Assembly (NCBI GenBank): GCA_041686235.1
Contig: JAWLED010000029.1
Coordinates: forward strand, 1 to 27,688
Direction of reading: 5' to 3'
Source: JAAAOH01 sp041686235
GTDB taxonomy: Bacteria; Spirochaetota; Spirochaetia; DSM-27196; PWMO01
DNA: 27,688 nt
Numbering within the stretch: position 1 is the stretch's first letter; every line of letters starts with the position of its first letter. A program made the translations under genes and the position numbers. Shown here piece by piece: positions 16,256-22,908 of this stretch. The notes beneath the pieces were generated by a model. The model ran no database searches. It was not told the DNA's origin and saw only the letters and a program-made list of their open reading frames with translations.

Positions 16256-17904
16256 TGCGCCGACATGCCGAGGTGTTCGTGTGCCTTCGCTCTTGCCGTG
16301 TCACGCTCGTACGCATGGCTTGCGGCAATGAAGCTGCGAAACAGCGGATGCGCGGCCACCGGCTTAGACTTGAACTCGGGATGATACTGCACGCCGATGC
16401 CCCAATCGTGTCCCTGCCACTGCGCGGACTCGACGAGCTCCGCGTCGGGGGTTACCGCGGCAACCAACAACCCGGCCTCGTGGAGGCGCTCCCGGTAGAT
16501 GTTTGCAACCTCGTAGCGGTGACGATGGCGCTCGCTTATCTGTTCCCGGCCGTAGATCTCGCGGATCTTGTACCCGTCGTAGAGAAGGGTATCGTTGGAA
16601 CCCAAGCGCATCGTGCCACCGTAGTTTTTTACGTTCACCTGTTCTTCGAGCAGGCTTATGACCGGATGCGGCGTTTCGGGGTGGAACTCCGTGCTGTCGG
16701 CCTGTTGGAGCCCCATGACGTTTCGCGCGTACTCGATGACCATCACCTGCATGCCGAGGCAAATGCCGAAGTACGGTACGTTGTTTTCACGGGCCCAACG
16801 CGCGGCACGAATCATGCCGGGCACTCCCCGGCTGCCGAACCCTCCGGGCACGAGAATTCCGCAGATCCCCGCGAAGATCTCATCGGGATCCTCGTTCCCT
16901 TCGAGTCGCTCGGAATCTATCTTGATGATTTCCACCCGCACCCCGTTTGCAATGCCCCCGTGAAAGAGCGCTTCATCCACCGATTTGTACGCGTCGTTGA
17001 GTTCGATGTATTTGCCCACGAAACCGATGCGCACGGTATCTTCGGCGCCCTGGAAGGCCCGCGAAACCTCGTGCCATCCCGAGAGATCAGTCTCGTGCAG
17101 CGGCAGATGCAGCCGCCGCAGAACGATTTCGTCGAGCTCCTGGCGGTAAAACGAGAGCGGAATATCGTAGATGGTGGTCTTTATGTCGTAGGCGGAGACG
17201 ACAGCCTCCTCTTCCACATTGGTGAAGATCGAAATCTTGCGCCGCAGCTCGTCGGAAAGGGAAACCGGCGCGCGGCACAACAACACGTCCGGTTGCAGCC
17301 CGATCTCCCGCAGCTCCTTTACCGAGTGTTGGGTGGGCTTCGTCTTCAGCTCGCTGCCGGCGACCTCGGGGATCAACGTCAAATGCACCGTGATCACGTT
17401 CTCGTGTCCGAGCTCGCGTATCATTTGGCGCGCAGATTCGAGATAGGGAATTGATTCGATATCACCTACCGTACCGCCGACCTCGACGATGGTTACATCC
17501 ACTTCACTCGCCTCGCCGACGGCGAATACGCGTTGCTTGATGCGATCGGTGATGTGTGGAATAACCTGCACCGTGCGGCCGAGATACCGCCCCTCGCGCT
17601 CGCGTTGGATGACTTCTTGATAGATTTGGCCGGTCGTTATTGAAGAGGCTCTTGTGATGGGCGATTGCGTAAACCGAGCGTAGTTTCCGAGATCGAGGTC
17701 CGTTTCGGCACCGTCGTCGGTAACATAGACCTCACCGTGTTGATAGGGACTCATAGTCCCCGCATCGACGTTGATGTAGGGATCGATCTTGACCATCCGG
17801 ATCGAGAGGCCGCGACACTCGAGCAAGCTTCCCAGGGAAGCCGCCGCAACGCCTTTGCCAAGGCTCGAACAAACTCCGCCCGTGACAAAGATGTACTTGT
17901 TCAT
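16252..17904 (-). CDS. pyrG: CTP synthase
   Basis: A 550-residue enzyme of the usual family length that makes CTP from UTP, ATP and glutamine. The N-terminal synthetase domain starts MNKYIFVTGGVCSSLGKG (P-loop; Val is Cys at one position compared with the common GGVVSSLGKG) and has the KIDPYINVDAGTMSP and DLGNYARF motifs. The C-terminal class I glutamine amidotransferase domain has the oxyanion region (VPGGFGSRG), nucleophile Cys in FGICLGMQ and the His-Glu dyad (QYHPEF). It lies 9 nt after the DUF151-like gene and overlaps lptC, so it is part of the same transcript or read from its own promoter at 17913. Confidence 0.98.
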   Translation of the reverse strand: MNKYIFVTGGVCSSLGKGVAAASLGSLLECRGLSIRMVKIDPYINVDAGTMSPYQHGEVYVTDDGAETDLDLGNYARFTQSPITRASSITTGQIYQEVIQREREGRYLGRTVQVIPHITDRIKQRVFAVGEASEVDVTIVEVGGTVGDIESIPYLESARQMIRELGHENVITVHLTLIPEVAGSELKTKPTQHSVKELREIGLQPDVLLCRAPVSLSDELRRKISIFTNVEEEAVVSAYDIKTTIYDIPLSFYRQELDEIVLRRLHLPLHETDLSGWHEVSRAFQGAEDTVRIGFVGKYIELNDAYKSVDEALFHGGIANGVRVEIIKIDSERLEGNEDPDEIFAGICGILVPGGFGSRGVPGMIRAARWARENNVPYFGICLGMQVMVIEYARNVMGLQQADSTEFHPETPHPVISLLEEQVNVKNYGGTMRLGSNDTLLYDGYKIREIYGREQISERHRHRYEVANIYRERLHEAGLLVAAVTPDAELVESAQWQGHDWGIGVQYHPEFKSKPVAAHPLFRSFIAASHAYERDTARAKAHEHLGMSAQ

Positions 17905-17912
17905 GGAGCCGC

Positions 17913-17918
17913 ATTATA
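17913..17918 (-). promoter_or_regulatory. TATAAT box just upstream of pyrG
   Basis: Minus-strand TATAAT ends 8 nt before the pyrG ATG and overlaps the stop codon of the upstream gene. No good -35 box is seen at 17 nt. If used, the transcript would start at or next to the ATG. Confidence 0.35.
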
Positions 17919-18381
17919 CCGTGCTAAAGTACAGAACGTCCATGCGGCTGCTGTGAGATGCCATGGTAGGATCGAGGTCCTTGAGAAAGTGTGCCGGGAC
18001 GAGCAATGTCAGACCGAAATGCGCCGCGAGCACTGTTCCCTCTCCGTCGCTCGTTTCGAGACGCCGAATCTCAGCCCCGTCGTGATACAACAGCGCAGAG
18101 CTCGCCGATCCGGGCGAGAGAACCACCCGAAGCGGCGTGAAGTGATTGTCCCACAGCAATGAGGCCAGGGTCCCGTATGGTGAATGTGCCGGCGCCCCGC
18201 CGTCCTCCTGGCACACCAGCAACGCAGTTGCCTGAGGGGGTGTAAGCGCCACCGAAACGCCGAGTCGACTCCGAGGTGCCGTGAGAAATGCACACTGACT
18301 GCCCGAGAAGCGATCCACGCCAATCGCGGCAATGGTAACTTCGCTCACATCGGTCTCCATTGCTGCACGTTCTGTCCACAT
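17914..18381 (-). CDS. DUF151 (bifunctional nuclease-like) family protein, divergent
   Basis: A 155-residue protein. The order of elements matches the DUF151 domain: a first strand pair (VTIAAIGVDRFSGSQCAFLT), then the ALTPPQATALL helix corresponding to the usual P-x-EAxAIA segment, the middle helix (YGTLASLLWDNHF) and strand (TPLRVVLSP), and an AAHFGLTLLVPAHFLKD end resembling the DARPSDAIALA...PI.V segment. The basic and acidic residues of the active form are poorly conserved, so activity is doubtful. Start options are ATG at 18390, 18381 or 18360; I chose 18381 because a TACTAT box ends 12 nt upstream of it. It is the first gene of the minus array, divergent from cheR. Confidence 0.5.
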   Translation of the reverse strand: MWTERAAMETDVSEVTIAAIGVDRFSGSQCAFLTAPRSRLGVSVALTPPQATALLVCQEDGGAPAHSPYGTLASLLWDNHFTPLRVVLSPGSASSALLYHDGAEIRRLETSDGEGTVLAAHFGLTLLVPAHFLKDLDPTMASHSSRMDVLYFSTV

Positions 18382-18393
18382 GATCACCACCCA

Positions 18394-18422
18394 ATAGTAT
18401 CACGCACCCCGGCAATTCTCAG
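18394..18422 (-). promoter_or_regulatory. Candidate promoter of the DUF151-pyrG-lpt array
   Basis: Minus strand CTGAGA (plus 18417-18422), a 17-nt spacer and TACTAT (plus 18394-18399). The -10 box ends 12 nt before the chosen ATG; there is no Shine-Dalgarno between them. Confidence 0.35.
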
Positions 18423-18488
18423 GGCTTTTGTACGGCATCTTTGCACCGGTGGCCGCTGGGGGTGCCCTGTTGGGGCCGCGCGCTGTGC

Positions 18489-18517
18489 TTGACAGCCCCG
18501 ACGGGGAAACCTACACT
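18489..18517 (+). promoter_or_regulatory. Strong candidate cheR-cheB promoter
   Basis: A perfect TTGACA at 18489-18494, exactly 17 nt of spacer, then TACACT at 18512-18517. The -10 box ends 15 nt before the cheR ATG at 18533, with no Shine-Dalgarno. The spacer contains the perfect palindrome CCCCGACGGGG (18497-18507), a possible operator. Confidence 0.65.
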
Positions 18518-18532
18518 CTCTACACTCCGCCT

Positions 18533-19354
18533 ATGGCCGGAAATATCGATGATGAAGAGTTCAAACAGTTTCGCGATCTCATCTACGATGCGAGCGGCAT
18601 CAACTTTACCAGCTCGAACCGCTCTATCCTCGAAAGCCGGTTACGCGAGCGTCTCAAAACCTCGGGAATAGAAACCCTTACCGAGTACTACAAATGGATT
18701 CGTCGCGACCCCGAAGAGTTCAAGGTTCTCCTCGATACGGTAACGACGAATCTCACACGCTTTTTCCGCAACACCGCCCATATCAAAACCTTTGAGTACG
18801 CCGTTCTGCCGGACCTCATCGAGTACAAGCGCCAAAACGGAAGCAAACACCTCAACATGTGGAGCGCCGGCTGCTCTACCGGCGAAGAGCCCTACACGAT
18901 GGCAATGGTCGCGCGTGAGCTCGTACCCTCGTCGATCTCCATCCACATTACCGCCTCGGACATCAGCCTGAAGTCGCTCATGGTGGGGCGCCAGGGGCTC
19001 TATCCGGAAAATCGAGTAGACCACGTGCCGCCGGAGTATCTCCGCAAGTATTTCACGAAAAAACCCACCGGATATCAGATCAACGAGGAGATCACGAACC
19101 TCGTCACCTTCGATTATCATAACTTAAAGCACGACAGCGGCCTGCGGGAGCTCGACGTCGTGTTCTGCCGCAACACACTCATCTATTTCGACGAAACCGC
19201 GCAGCGAAACACCGTAGAGCGTTTCTGGGATGCCATGGCACCGTACTCCTACCTGTTCATCGGGCACTCGGAATCGCTATTTGGAATGAATACCAAATTC
19301 GAGTTCCACAGAACCGATTGGGCCTCCGTATACCGAAAGAGGCTGGGACAATAG
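18533..19354 (+). CDS. cheR: Chemotaxis protein methyltransferase CheR
   Basis: A 273-residue protein of normal length. It methylates glutamates on chemoreceptors with S-adenosylmethionine. The N-terminal helical domain (EEFKQFRDLIYDASGINF) precedes the methyltransferase fold with TTNLTRFFRN, the SAM site (MWSAGCSTGEEPYTMAM), ITASDISLKSL and DVVFCRNTLIYFD. I chose the ATG at 18533, giving MAGNIDDEEF, because the frame's 35 extra upstream codons cover the promoter at 18489-18517. cheB follows with 2 nt between stop and start, so adaptation enzymes are co-expressed. Other chemotaxis genes are not in the window. Confidence 0.96.
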   Translation: MAGNIDDEEFKQFRDLIYDASGINFTSSNRSILESRLRERLKTSGIETLTEYYKWIRRDPEEFKVLLDTVTTNLTRFFRNTAHIKTFEYAVLPDLIEYKRQNGSKHLNMWSAGCSTGEEPYTMAMVARELVPSSISIHITASDISLKSLMVGRQGLYPENRVDHVPPEYLRKYFTKKPTGYQINEEITNLVTFDYHNLKHDSGLRELDVVFCRNTLIYFDETAQRNTVERFWDAMAPYSYLFIGHSESLFGMNTKFEFHRTDWASVYRKRLGQ

Positions 19355-19356
19355 AC

Positions 19357-20517
19357 ATGGCTGAACAGACTGAAAAGATAAACGCCCTCGTCGTCGACGA
19401 CTCCGCGCTCATGCGAAACCTTGTCGGCAAAATGCTCGAGGCGACCGGAGACATCCACGTGGTGGGAACCGCGATGAACGGCGAGTTCGCCCTGCAGAAA
19501 ATCGATAGATTAAAGCCCGACGTGATCGTTCTCGACATCGAGATGCCCGTCATGGACGGCATTGCATTTCTCCGCGAGCGGCGCGCCCGAAACATCGAAG
19601 TCCCGGTGGTCGTGCTTTCCTCGGTGGCCAAAAAGGGCGCGAAGGTCACGATGGATGCCCTCGCGCTCGGCGCATCCGATTTCGTCACCAAGCCCTCCGG
19701 CTCGGTCTCCCGCGATATCATCCGAGTTGAGGCCCAGGTAGTGGAGCTCGTACGCTCCTACGGGCGCCAGTATCGAAGCCGACACGGGAAAAGCACTGTC
19801 GCGCGCCCTGCCGACAGCTCGCCCACCGTCGAGCCGCATGCCCGTCCGGCTGTCACCGAGCGCGCCGCCCAGCCGAGCACGCCACCTCAGCCGCAGGCAC
19901 CTCCGGCTCGCCGAACCCCGCGAGCAGAGCCGACCAGGCCGGAAATCGTTGCCATCGGCATTTCTACCGGCGGTCCCAATGCCCTGCGGAAAGTTTTCGC
20001 AGAGTTCGATTCCCAACTCCCCGTACCGGTTGTGGTGGTACAGCACATGCCTGCCGGGTTTACCAGTGAGTTCGCTCGAAGCCTCGACCGTGTGTGTGCA
20101 CTCCAGGTCAAGGAGGCCGAAGACGGGGACGAGCTGCGCCCCGGACATGCCTTTATCGCTCCGGGAAACTATCACTTGTCGGTCAACCGAAGCTCACAAC
20201 TCGTCACCGCCCGCGTATCGCAGGAAGAGCTTCGCAACGGACACCGGCCCTCCGCCGACGTGCTGTTCGAGTCCGTGGCGGAAATCTACGGAAATCGGGC
20301 GGTCGCGGTCATCATGACCGGCATGGGACGCGACGGGTCGAGCGGAATCGGGCAAATCTATGAGCGCGGTGGGATGACCATCGGGCAGGATGAGGCCAGC
20401 AGCGTTGTCTACGGGATGCCGAAAGTCGCGTCTGAGTCGGGTTATCTGCGTCGGCAGGTAGCACTCCACGAAATCGCGGGAACCATTGCCGAGGTGGTAA
20501 CCGCTACCTACACCTAA
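19357..20517 (+). CDS. cheB: Chemotaxis response regulator / glutamate methylesterase CheB
   Basis: A 386-residue protein. The receiver has phospho-acceptor Asp60 (VIVLDIEMPVMDG) and the KPSGSVS region; a linker of about 60 residues rich in Pro and Ala (145-195) follows. The methylesterase domain has Ser203 (IGISTGGPNAL), His230 (VVQHMPAGFTSEFA) and Asp326 (MTGMGRDGSSG), the complete catalytic triad. It demethylates chemoreceptors, opposing CheR. The ATG at 19357 begins MAEQTEK, 2 nt after the cheR stop. Its stop codon overlaps the rseC-like stop on the other strand. Confidence 0.97.
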   Translation: MAEQTEKINALVVDDSALMRNLVGKMLEATGDIHVVGTAMNGEFALQKIDRLKPDVIVLDIEMPVMDGIAFLRERRARNIEVPVVVLSSVAKKGAKVTMDALALGASDFVTKPSGSVSRDIIRVEAQVVELVRSYGRQYRSRHGKSTVARPADSSPTVEPHARPAVTERAAQPSTPPQPQAPPARRTPRAEPTRPEIVAIGISTGGPNALRKVFAEFDSQLPVPVVVVQHMPAGFTSEFARSLDRVCALQVKEAEDGDELRPGHAFIAPGNYHLSVNRSSQLVTARVSQEELRNGHRPSADVLFESVAEIYGNRAVAVIMTGMGRDGSSGIGQIYERGGMTIGQDEASSVVYGMPKVASESGYLRRQVALHEIAGTIAEVVTATYT

Positions 20518-20939
20518 GCATGTGAGGAGTCGGCGCCGGAGACGCGCCTGAGCACCGACGGCATCTGCGAATTACCGTGGCGGCGGTTATACCGATACAC
20601 CGCGGCGAATCCGGCGACCAGTGCGCCCCCTCCGACAGCGACCCGCGCCGCCTCAGAGGTCACTCCCAGCCACGGTCCCGAGGCAAGGAACCCGCCGACA
20701 AACAACACGAGCGGGAAAATGAGAACCATGAATCCGGCGAGGATCGCTTTGCCCGGATGAACAAACACCTCTACCTCGTCGTTGGGGTTGAGATCGAGGT
20801 TGTTGGTGTTTGCCGCGTCGAAGCTCCGCTGTTTCGTGCCGCAAAACGACCCCGAGCACGCTTTGCAACCGGCGAGATCCGAGCACGAAAGCGTCACTCG
20901 CTCGCCGTCTATGCTAATTACCCGTGCTTTCTCCACCAT
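20514..20939 (-). CDS. RseC/MucC-family membrane protein
   Basis: A 141-residue protein. The N-terminal region carries the cysteine cluster of the RseC (SoxR-reducing system) family (LSCSDLAGCKACSGSFCGTK), followed by the domain's beta segment (DEVEVFVHPGKAIL) and two membrane helices (about 70-90 and 98-116). In proteobacteria it is linked to the Rnf electron-transport complex or to sigmaE regulation; neither neighbour is present here. Its start overlaps the YmdB-family gene by 26 nt on the same strand, preceded by a G-rich ribosome-binding region. It converges on cheB with a 4-nt overlap of the two stop codons. Confidence 0.8.
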   Translation of the reverse strand: MVEKARVISIDGERVTLSCSDLAGCKACSGSFCGTKQRSFDAANTNNLDLNPNDEVEVFVHPGKAILAGFMVLIFPLVLFVGGFLASGPWLGVTSEAARVAVGGGALVAGFAAVYRYNRRHGNSQMPSVLRRVSGADSSHA

Positions 20940-21735
20940 CTTGTCCCCCCTCGCAGGGAATCCGTATCGCCTCTATCGAGCTCGTCTCCCCGGAGTCTTC
21001 TATTTCGAGGACGACCCCTTGGAGCTCCAGCCGACCCCACGCTTCGGAGGAACGCTCGGGTATTTGCGTTACGTACTGCTCGATTTCTACCGCCGGATCA
21101 AGCCCGGACACACTGTCCAGGCTACCGGTGCGCCCCGCGTCGCAAATGACCGCCGTTCCTTCGGGTTGCACGTGAGCGTCGGAGGTCTGCACGCGTTGTC
21201 CCGTTCCGATGACGGCCGAGACCTGTCCGTCGGCCAAAAAAAACATACTATACTTCTCCGCCGTGGTCACCGCGTGGAAGTCCACGATGACCACGTCGGT
21301 ATCCTTCTTTGCGCGCTCCACCAGCTCCGGCAAAAAGGTAAAGGGATTACTGAGGTGCACCTTGGTGAACCCCGAGACGCCTACGAGACTGATCACCGCT
21401 ACGCGCCGTTCACCGGCGGAGAAGTGCCGCCAGCCCCGGCCGGGGTTTCCCGGAGGGAAGTTCGCCGCTCGCAGAATGTAGGGTGCGGTTTCGAGGTGCT
21501 CGACCATGTCCTTTTTGTAGTAGACCTGATCGCCGGTGGTGATGCAGTCGACGCCGAGTTTGCGAAGATAGATCGCATGGTTTTTCCCGATACCGAAGCC
21601 GCCGGTCGTGCCGTCGCCGTTGGCAATGACGAGGTTCACGTCGTATTCGGTTCGGAGCTTGGGAATGAGCTTCTTGATACAGTAAACACCGGCTTTTCCC
21701 ACGATTTCACCGGCAAACAAAATGCGTATGGCCAC
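20914..21735 (-). CDS. YmdB-family calcineurin-like protein with degenerate metal site
   Basis: A 273-residue protein aligning along its length with the YmdB/TIGR00282 phosphodiesterases (FAGEIVG, RAANFPPGNPGRGW, VVIVDFHA, QTSDAHVQPEGTAVICDAGRTG). In the active enzymes the metals are held by D8, E39, N40, N67, H150, H175 and H177, with catalytic H68 (Bacillus numbering, from memory). Here the corresponding residues are Glu10, Asp41, Gly42, Asp69, His154 (retained), Gly179 and Arg181, and Gln70 replaces catalytic His. Most ligands are lost or conservatively changed, so the classical reaction is unlikely. The start is a GTG at 21735 with AAAGGA about 8 nt upstream. RseC-family gene follows with overlap. 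Confidence 0.85.
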   Translation of the reverse strand: MAIRILFAGEIVGKAGVYCIKKLIPKLRTEYDVNLVIANGDGTTGGFGIGKNHAIYLRKLGVDCITTGDQVYYKKDMVEHLETAPYILRAANFPPGNPGRGWRHFSAGERRVAVISLVGVSGFTKVHLSNPFTFLPELVERAKKDTDVVIVDFHAVTTAEKYSMFFLADGQVSAVIGTGQRVQTSDAHVQPEGTAVICDAGRTGSLDSVSGLDPAVEIEQYVTQIPERSSEAWGRLELQGVVLEIEDSGETSSIEAIRIPCEGGQDGGESTGN

Positions 21736-21771
21736 GGGCCGATCCTTTCAAAAGCGCTTTGCGGCTTTGCG

Positions 21772-21800
21772 AGTGTAGCAGTCTCGGTGCGTTTGGGCAA
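21772..21800 (-). promoter_or_regulatory. Candidate promoter of the YmdB-like/rseC pair
   Basis: Minus strand TTGCCC (plus 21795-21800), 17-nt spacer and TACACT (plus 21772-21777), the same -10 as cheR. It gives a leader of about 30 nt with a Shine-Dalgarno before the GTG. Confidence 0.5.
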
Positions 21801-21808
21801 ACGGCCGA

Positions 21809-21854
21809 GCTCGTTTCAGCTCGTTTCAGCGCGTTCCAACGCGTTCCAACGCGG
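21809..21854. repeat. 10-bp imperfect tandem repeat
   Basis: Four consecutive 10-nt units (two GCTCGTTTCA, then GCGCGTTCCA and ACGCGTTCCA) with a partial fifth, about two helical turns per pair of units. It lies between the two divergent promoters. Confidence 0.7.
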
Positions 21855-21907
21855 ACGGGAAGCCGCGGTGCAAAACGTCCACAGCGCGGCAAATTTACTG
21901 TTCGGAC

Positions 21908-21938
21908 TCGACAGAAGCGGCAAAAGTACGCATATTAT
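21908..21938 (+). promoter_or_regulatory. Candidate promoter of the small heat-shock gene
   Basis: TCGACA at 21908-21913, a 19-nt spacer and TATTAT at 21933-21938. The spacer is 2 nt longer than ideal. It would give a leader of about 100 nt before the ATG at 22043. Confidence 0.4.
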
Positions 21939-21941
21939 GAG

Positions 21942-21972
21942 CGAGGGACGGTTTGCGAAACAAACGCCCTCG
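21942..21972 (+). promoter_or_regulatory. Leader hairpin 1, small heat-shock gene
   Basis: CGAGGG pairs with CCCTCG and an inner GTTTG pairs with CAAAC around a CGAAA loop, with small bulges. It sits near the predicted 5' end of the transcript. Confidence 0.55.
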
Positions 21973-22000
21973 GGTCGCCTCGTAGAGGGACTAAGACGCC

Positions 22001-22024
22001 GCTCCGGACGAAAAACGTCGGAGC
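22001..22024 (+). promoter_or_regulatory. Leader hairpin 2, adjacent to the Shine-Dalgarno
   Basis: GCTCC-(G)-GACG pairs with CGTC-GGAGC around an AAAAA loop, with the ribosome-binding AGGAG at 22031-22035 only 6 nt downstream. GCTCC at 22001-22005 can alternatively pair with GGAGT at 22032-22036, which contains most of the ribosome-binding site, so a switch or thermometer is conceivable. Confidence 0.5.
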
Positions 22025-22042
22025 ACCCACAGGAGTTTACAT

Positions 22043-22549
22043 ATGAAACAGCGAGAGTTCGTGGATCTCGGTGGAATGATGGATGAGATTTTCTCGGCCG
22101 CGGAGAATCTCAAGGATGTGTTCGAGGACAGAATGGGCTACAAGCCCGGAGAACGCGGGTTCAACTGGGATGCCCGCCACGACTTCTATCCGTTCTATTC
22201 CTATCCGCCCGCCAACATCTACATGACCGAAAACAAGACCATCGTGTTCGAGTTTGCCCTTGCCGGGTTCGAAGAGGAAAACGTCAATCTCGAGTTCCGC
22301 GGCGACTACATGTATCTCAACGCAACGGTACCCGAGGAGACCGGCGAGCAGGACATTCACTATCTCAAGCGGCGACTCAAGTTCAAAAACATTAAAGATC
22401 AGAAATACTACGTGCCCGAAGACAAGTTCGACCGTGAAAAGGCCGAGGCGGTGTTCAAGAACGGAGTTCTCACCGTTACCGTGCCGCCCAAGGAAGAAGT
22501 TGCCGAAGGCGAACGAGTCTCGGTCAATATTAAGAAGGAGGGAAGCTAA
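22043..22549 (+). CDS. Small heat-shock protein, Hsp20/alpha-crystallin family
   Basis: A 168-residue chaperone. The alpha-crystallin domain spans about 55-150: YPPANIYMTENKTIVFEFALAGF, then the FRGDYMYLNA strand, and the family signature A-x-x-x-N-G-V-L at 136-143 (VFKNGVLTVTVPPK). The N-terminal arm has about 50 residues, and the C-terminus is short, with VSVNI as the only candidate for the assembly I-x-I/V motif. It binds unfolding proteins without ATP. AGGAG 7 nt before the ATG and a structured 5' leader suggest translational control. The next gene overlaps its stop as TAATG. Confidence 0.92.
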   Translation: MKQREFVDLGGMMDEIFSAAENLKDVFEDRMGYKPGERGFNWDARHDFYPFYSYPPANIYMTENKTIVFEFALAGFEEENVNLEFRGDYMYLNATVPEETGEQDIHYLKRRLKFKNIKDQKYYVPEDKFDREKAEAVFKNGVLTVTVPPKEEVAEGERVSVNIKKEGS

Positions 22550-22683
22550 TGGGCTTTCTCTTCCCCGTTCTAATCGGCGTGGCGCTGGGGTATTTTTTCA
22601 AGCCTCAGCTCGACAATCTCGTGCGGCGCGCCATGCGCATGCTCAATGACAACCGCCGCGACGACGATCCATGGCGACGCTGA
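22549..22683 (+). CDS. 44-residue single-pass membrane protein
   Basis: The ATG shares bases with the TAA stop of the heat-shock gene (TAATG), with AAGGAGGG about 7-14 nt upstream inside the preceding gene. The protein has one hydrophobic segment (residues 3-15, FLFPVLIGVALGY), then a basic amphipathic segment (VRRAMRMLNDNRR) ending in DDDPWRR, so the basic tail should face the cytoplasm. I do not recognise the family. The ribosome-binding site, overlap and hydrophobic pattern support a real gene. The pairing with a chaperone suggests a stress or membrane-associated role, which is inference. Confidence 0.65.
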   Translation: MGFLFPVLIGVALGYFFKPQLDNLVRRAMRMLNDNRRDDDPWRR

Positions 22684-22790
22684 ATGACCCGCTGAGCGAC
22701 CGCGTGCGCTCGGCATAGGGACAGCGCCGACCGTTCGCCGGTAGATCGCCCACGCCGTGGTGTGGGCCAACACAACAATAACGAAACAAA

Positions 22791-22829
22791 GCGGGCGCCG
22801 AACTGCAACGCAGGGGCGCCCGCCTTTTT
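22791..22829 (+). terminator. Intrinsic terminator after the heat-shock genes
   Basis: GCGGGCGCC (22791-22799) pairs perfectly with GGCGCCCGC (22815-22823), followed by CTTTTT (22824-22829). Between the small membrane gene and here (22684-22790) I see no further gene. Confidence 0.9.
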
Positions 22830-22861
22830 GCGCCGCGGCCCCAGCCGGCCTTCCCGCTTTT

Positions 22862-22894
22862 TTGCTTTTCGCGAGCTCGGTTTCGCGTTATACT
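22862..22894 (+). promoter_or_regulatory. Candidate promoter of the PII-like/Mrp operon
   Basis: TATACT at 22889-22894 is a near-perfect -10 box ending 14 nt before the ATG at 22909. The -35 region is poor (TTGCTT at 22862-22867 with a 21-nt spacer, or TTTTCG at 17). No Shine-Dalgarno precedes the ATG. Confidence 0.45.
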
Positions 22895-22908
22895 GCCCGA
22901 CGCGCTTT

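Larger units (their letters stand above)
21736..22042. other. 307-bp divergent intergenic region
   Basis: Between the YmdB-like gene (minus) and the small heat-shock gene (plus). It holds a promoter for each direction, a short tandem repeat at 21809-21854 and two hairpins in the heat-shock leader, listed separately. No CIRCE-type inverted repeat was found. I see no gene in it. Confidence 0.7.

Noticed and set aside
16255..17454. Plus-strand open frame of 399 codons opposite pyrG
   Set aside because: Shadow of a certain CTP synthase gene.
13976..18532. Sigma54 promoters (GG-N10-GC type) in the gaps
   Set aside because: I did not find a convincing TGGCAC-N5-TTGC match in the intergenic regions; a matrix scan would be needed.
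21736..22042. CIRCE (HrcA) operator before the heat-shock gene
   Set aside because: No TTAGCACTC-N9-GAGTGCTAA or close variant was found.
20782..22086. Plus-strand open frame of 434 codons opposite the YmdB-like gene and into the heat-shock leader
   Set aside because: It runs across two well-supported genes and a promoter region without any recognisable domain.
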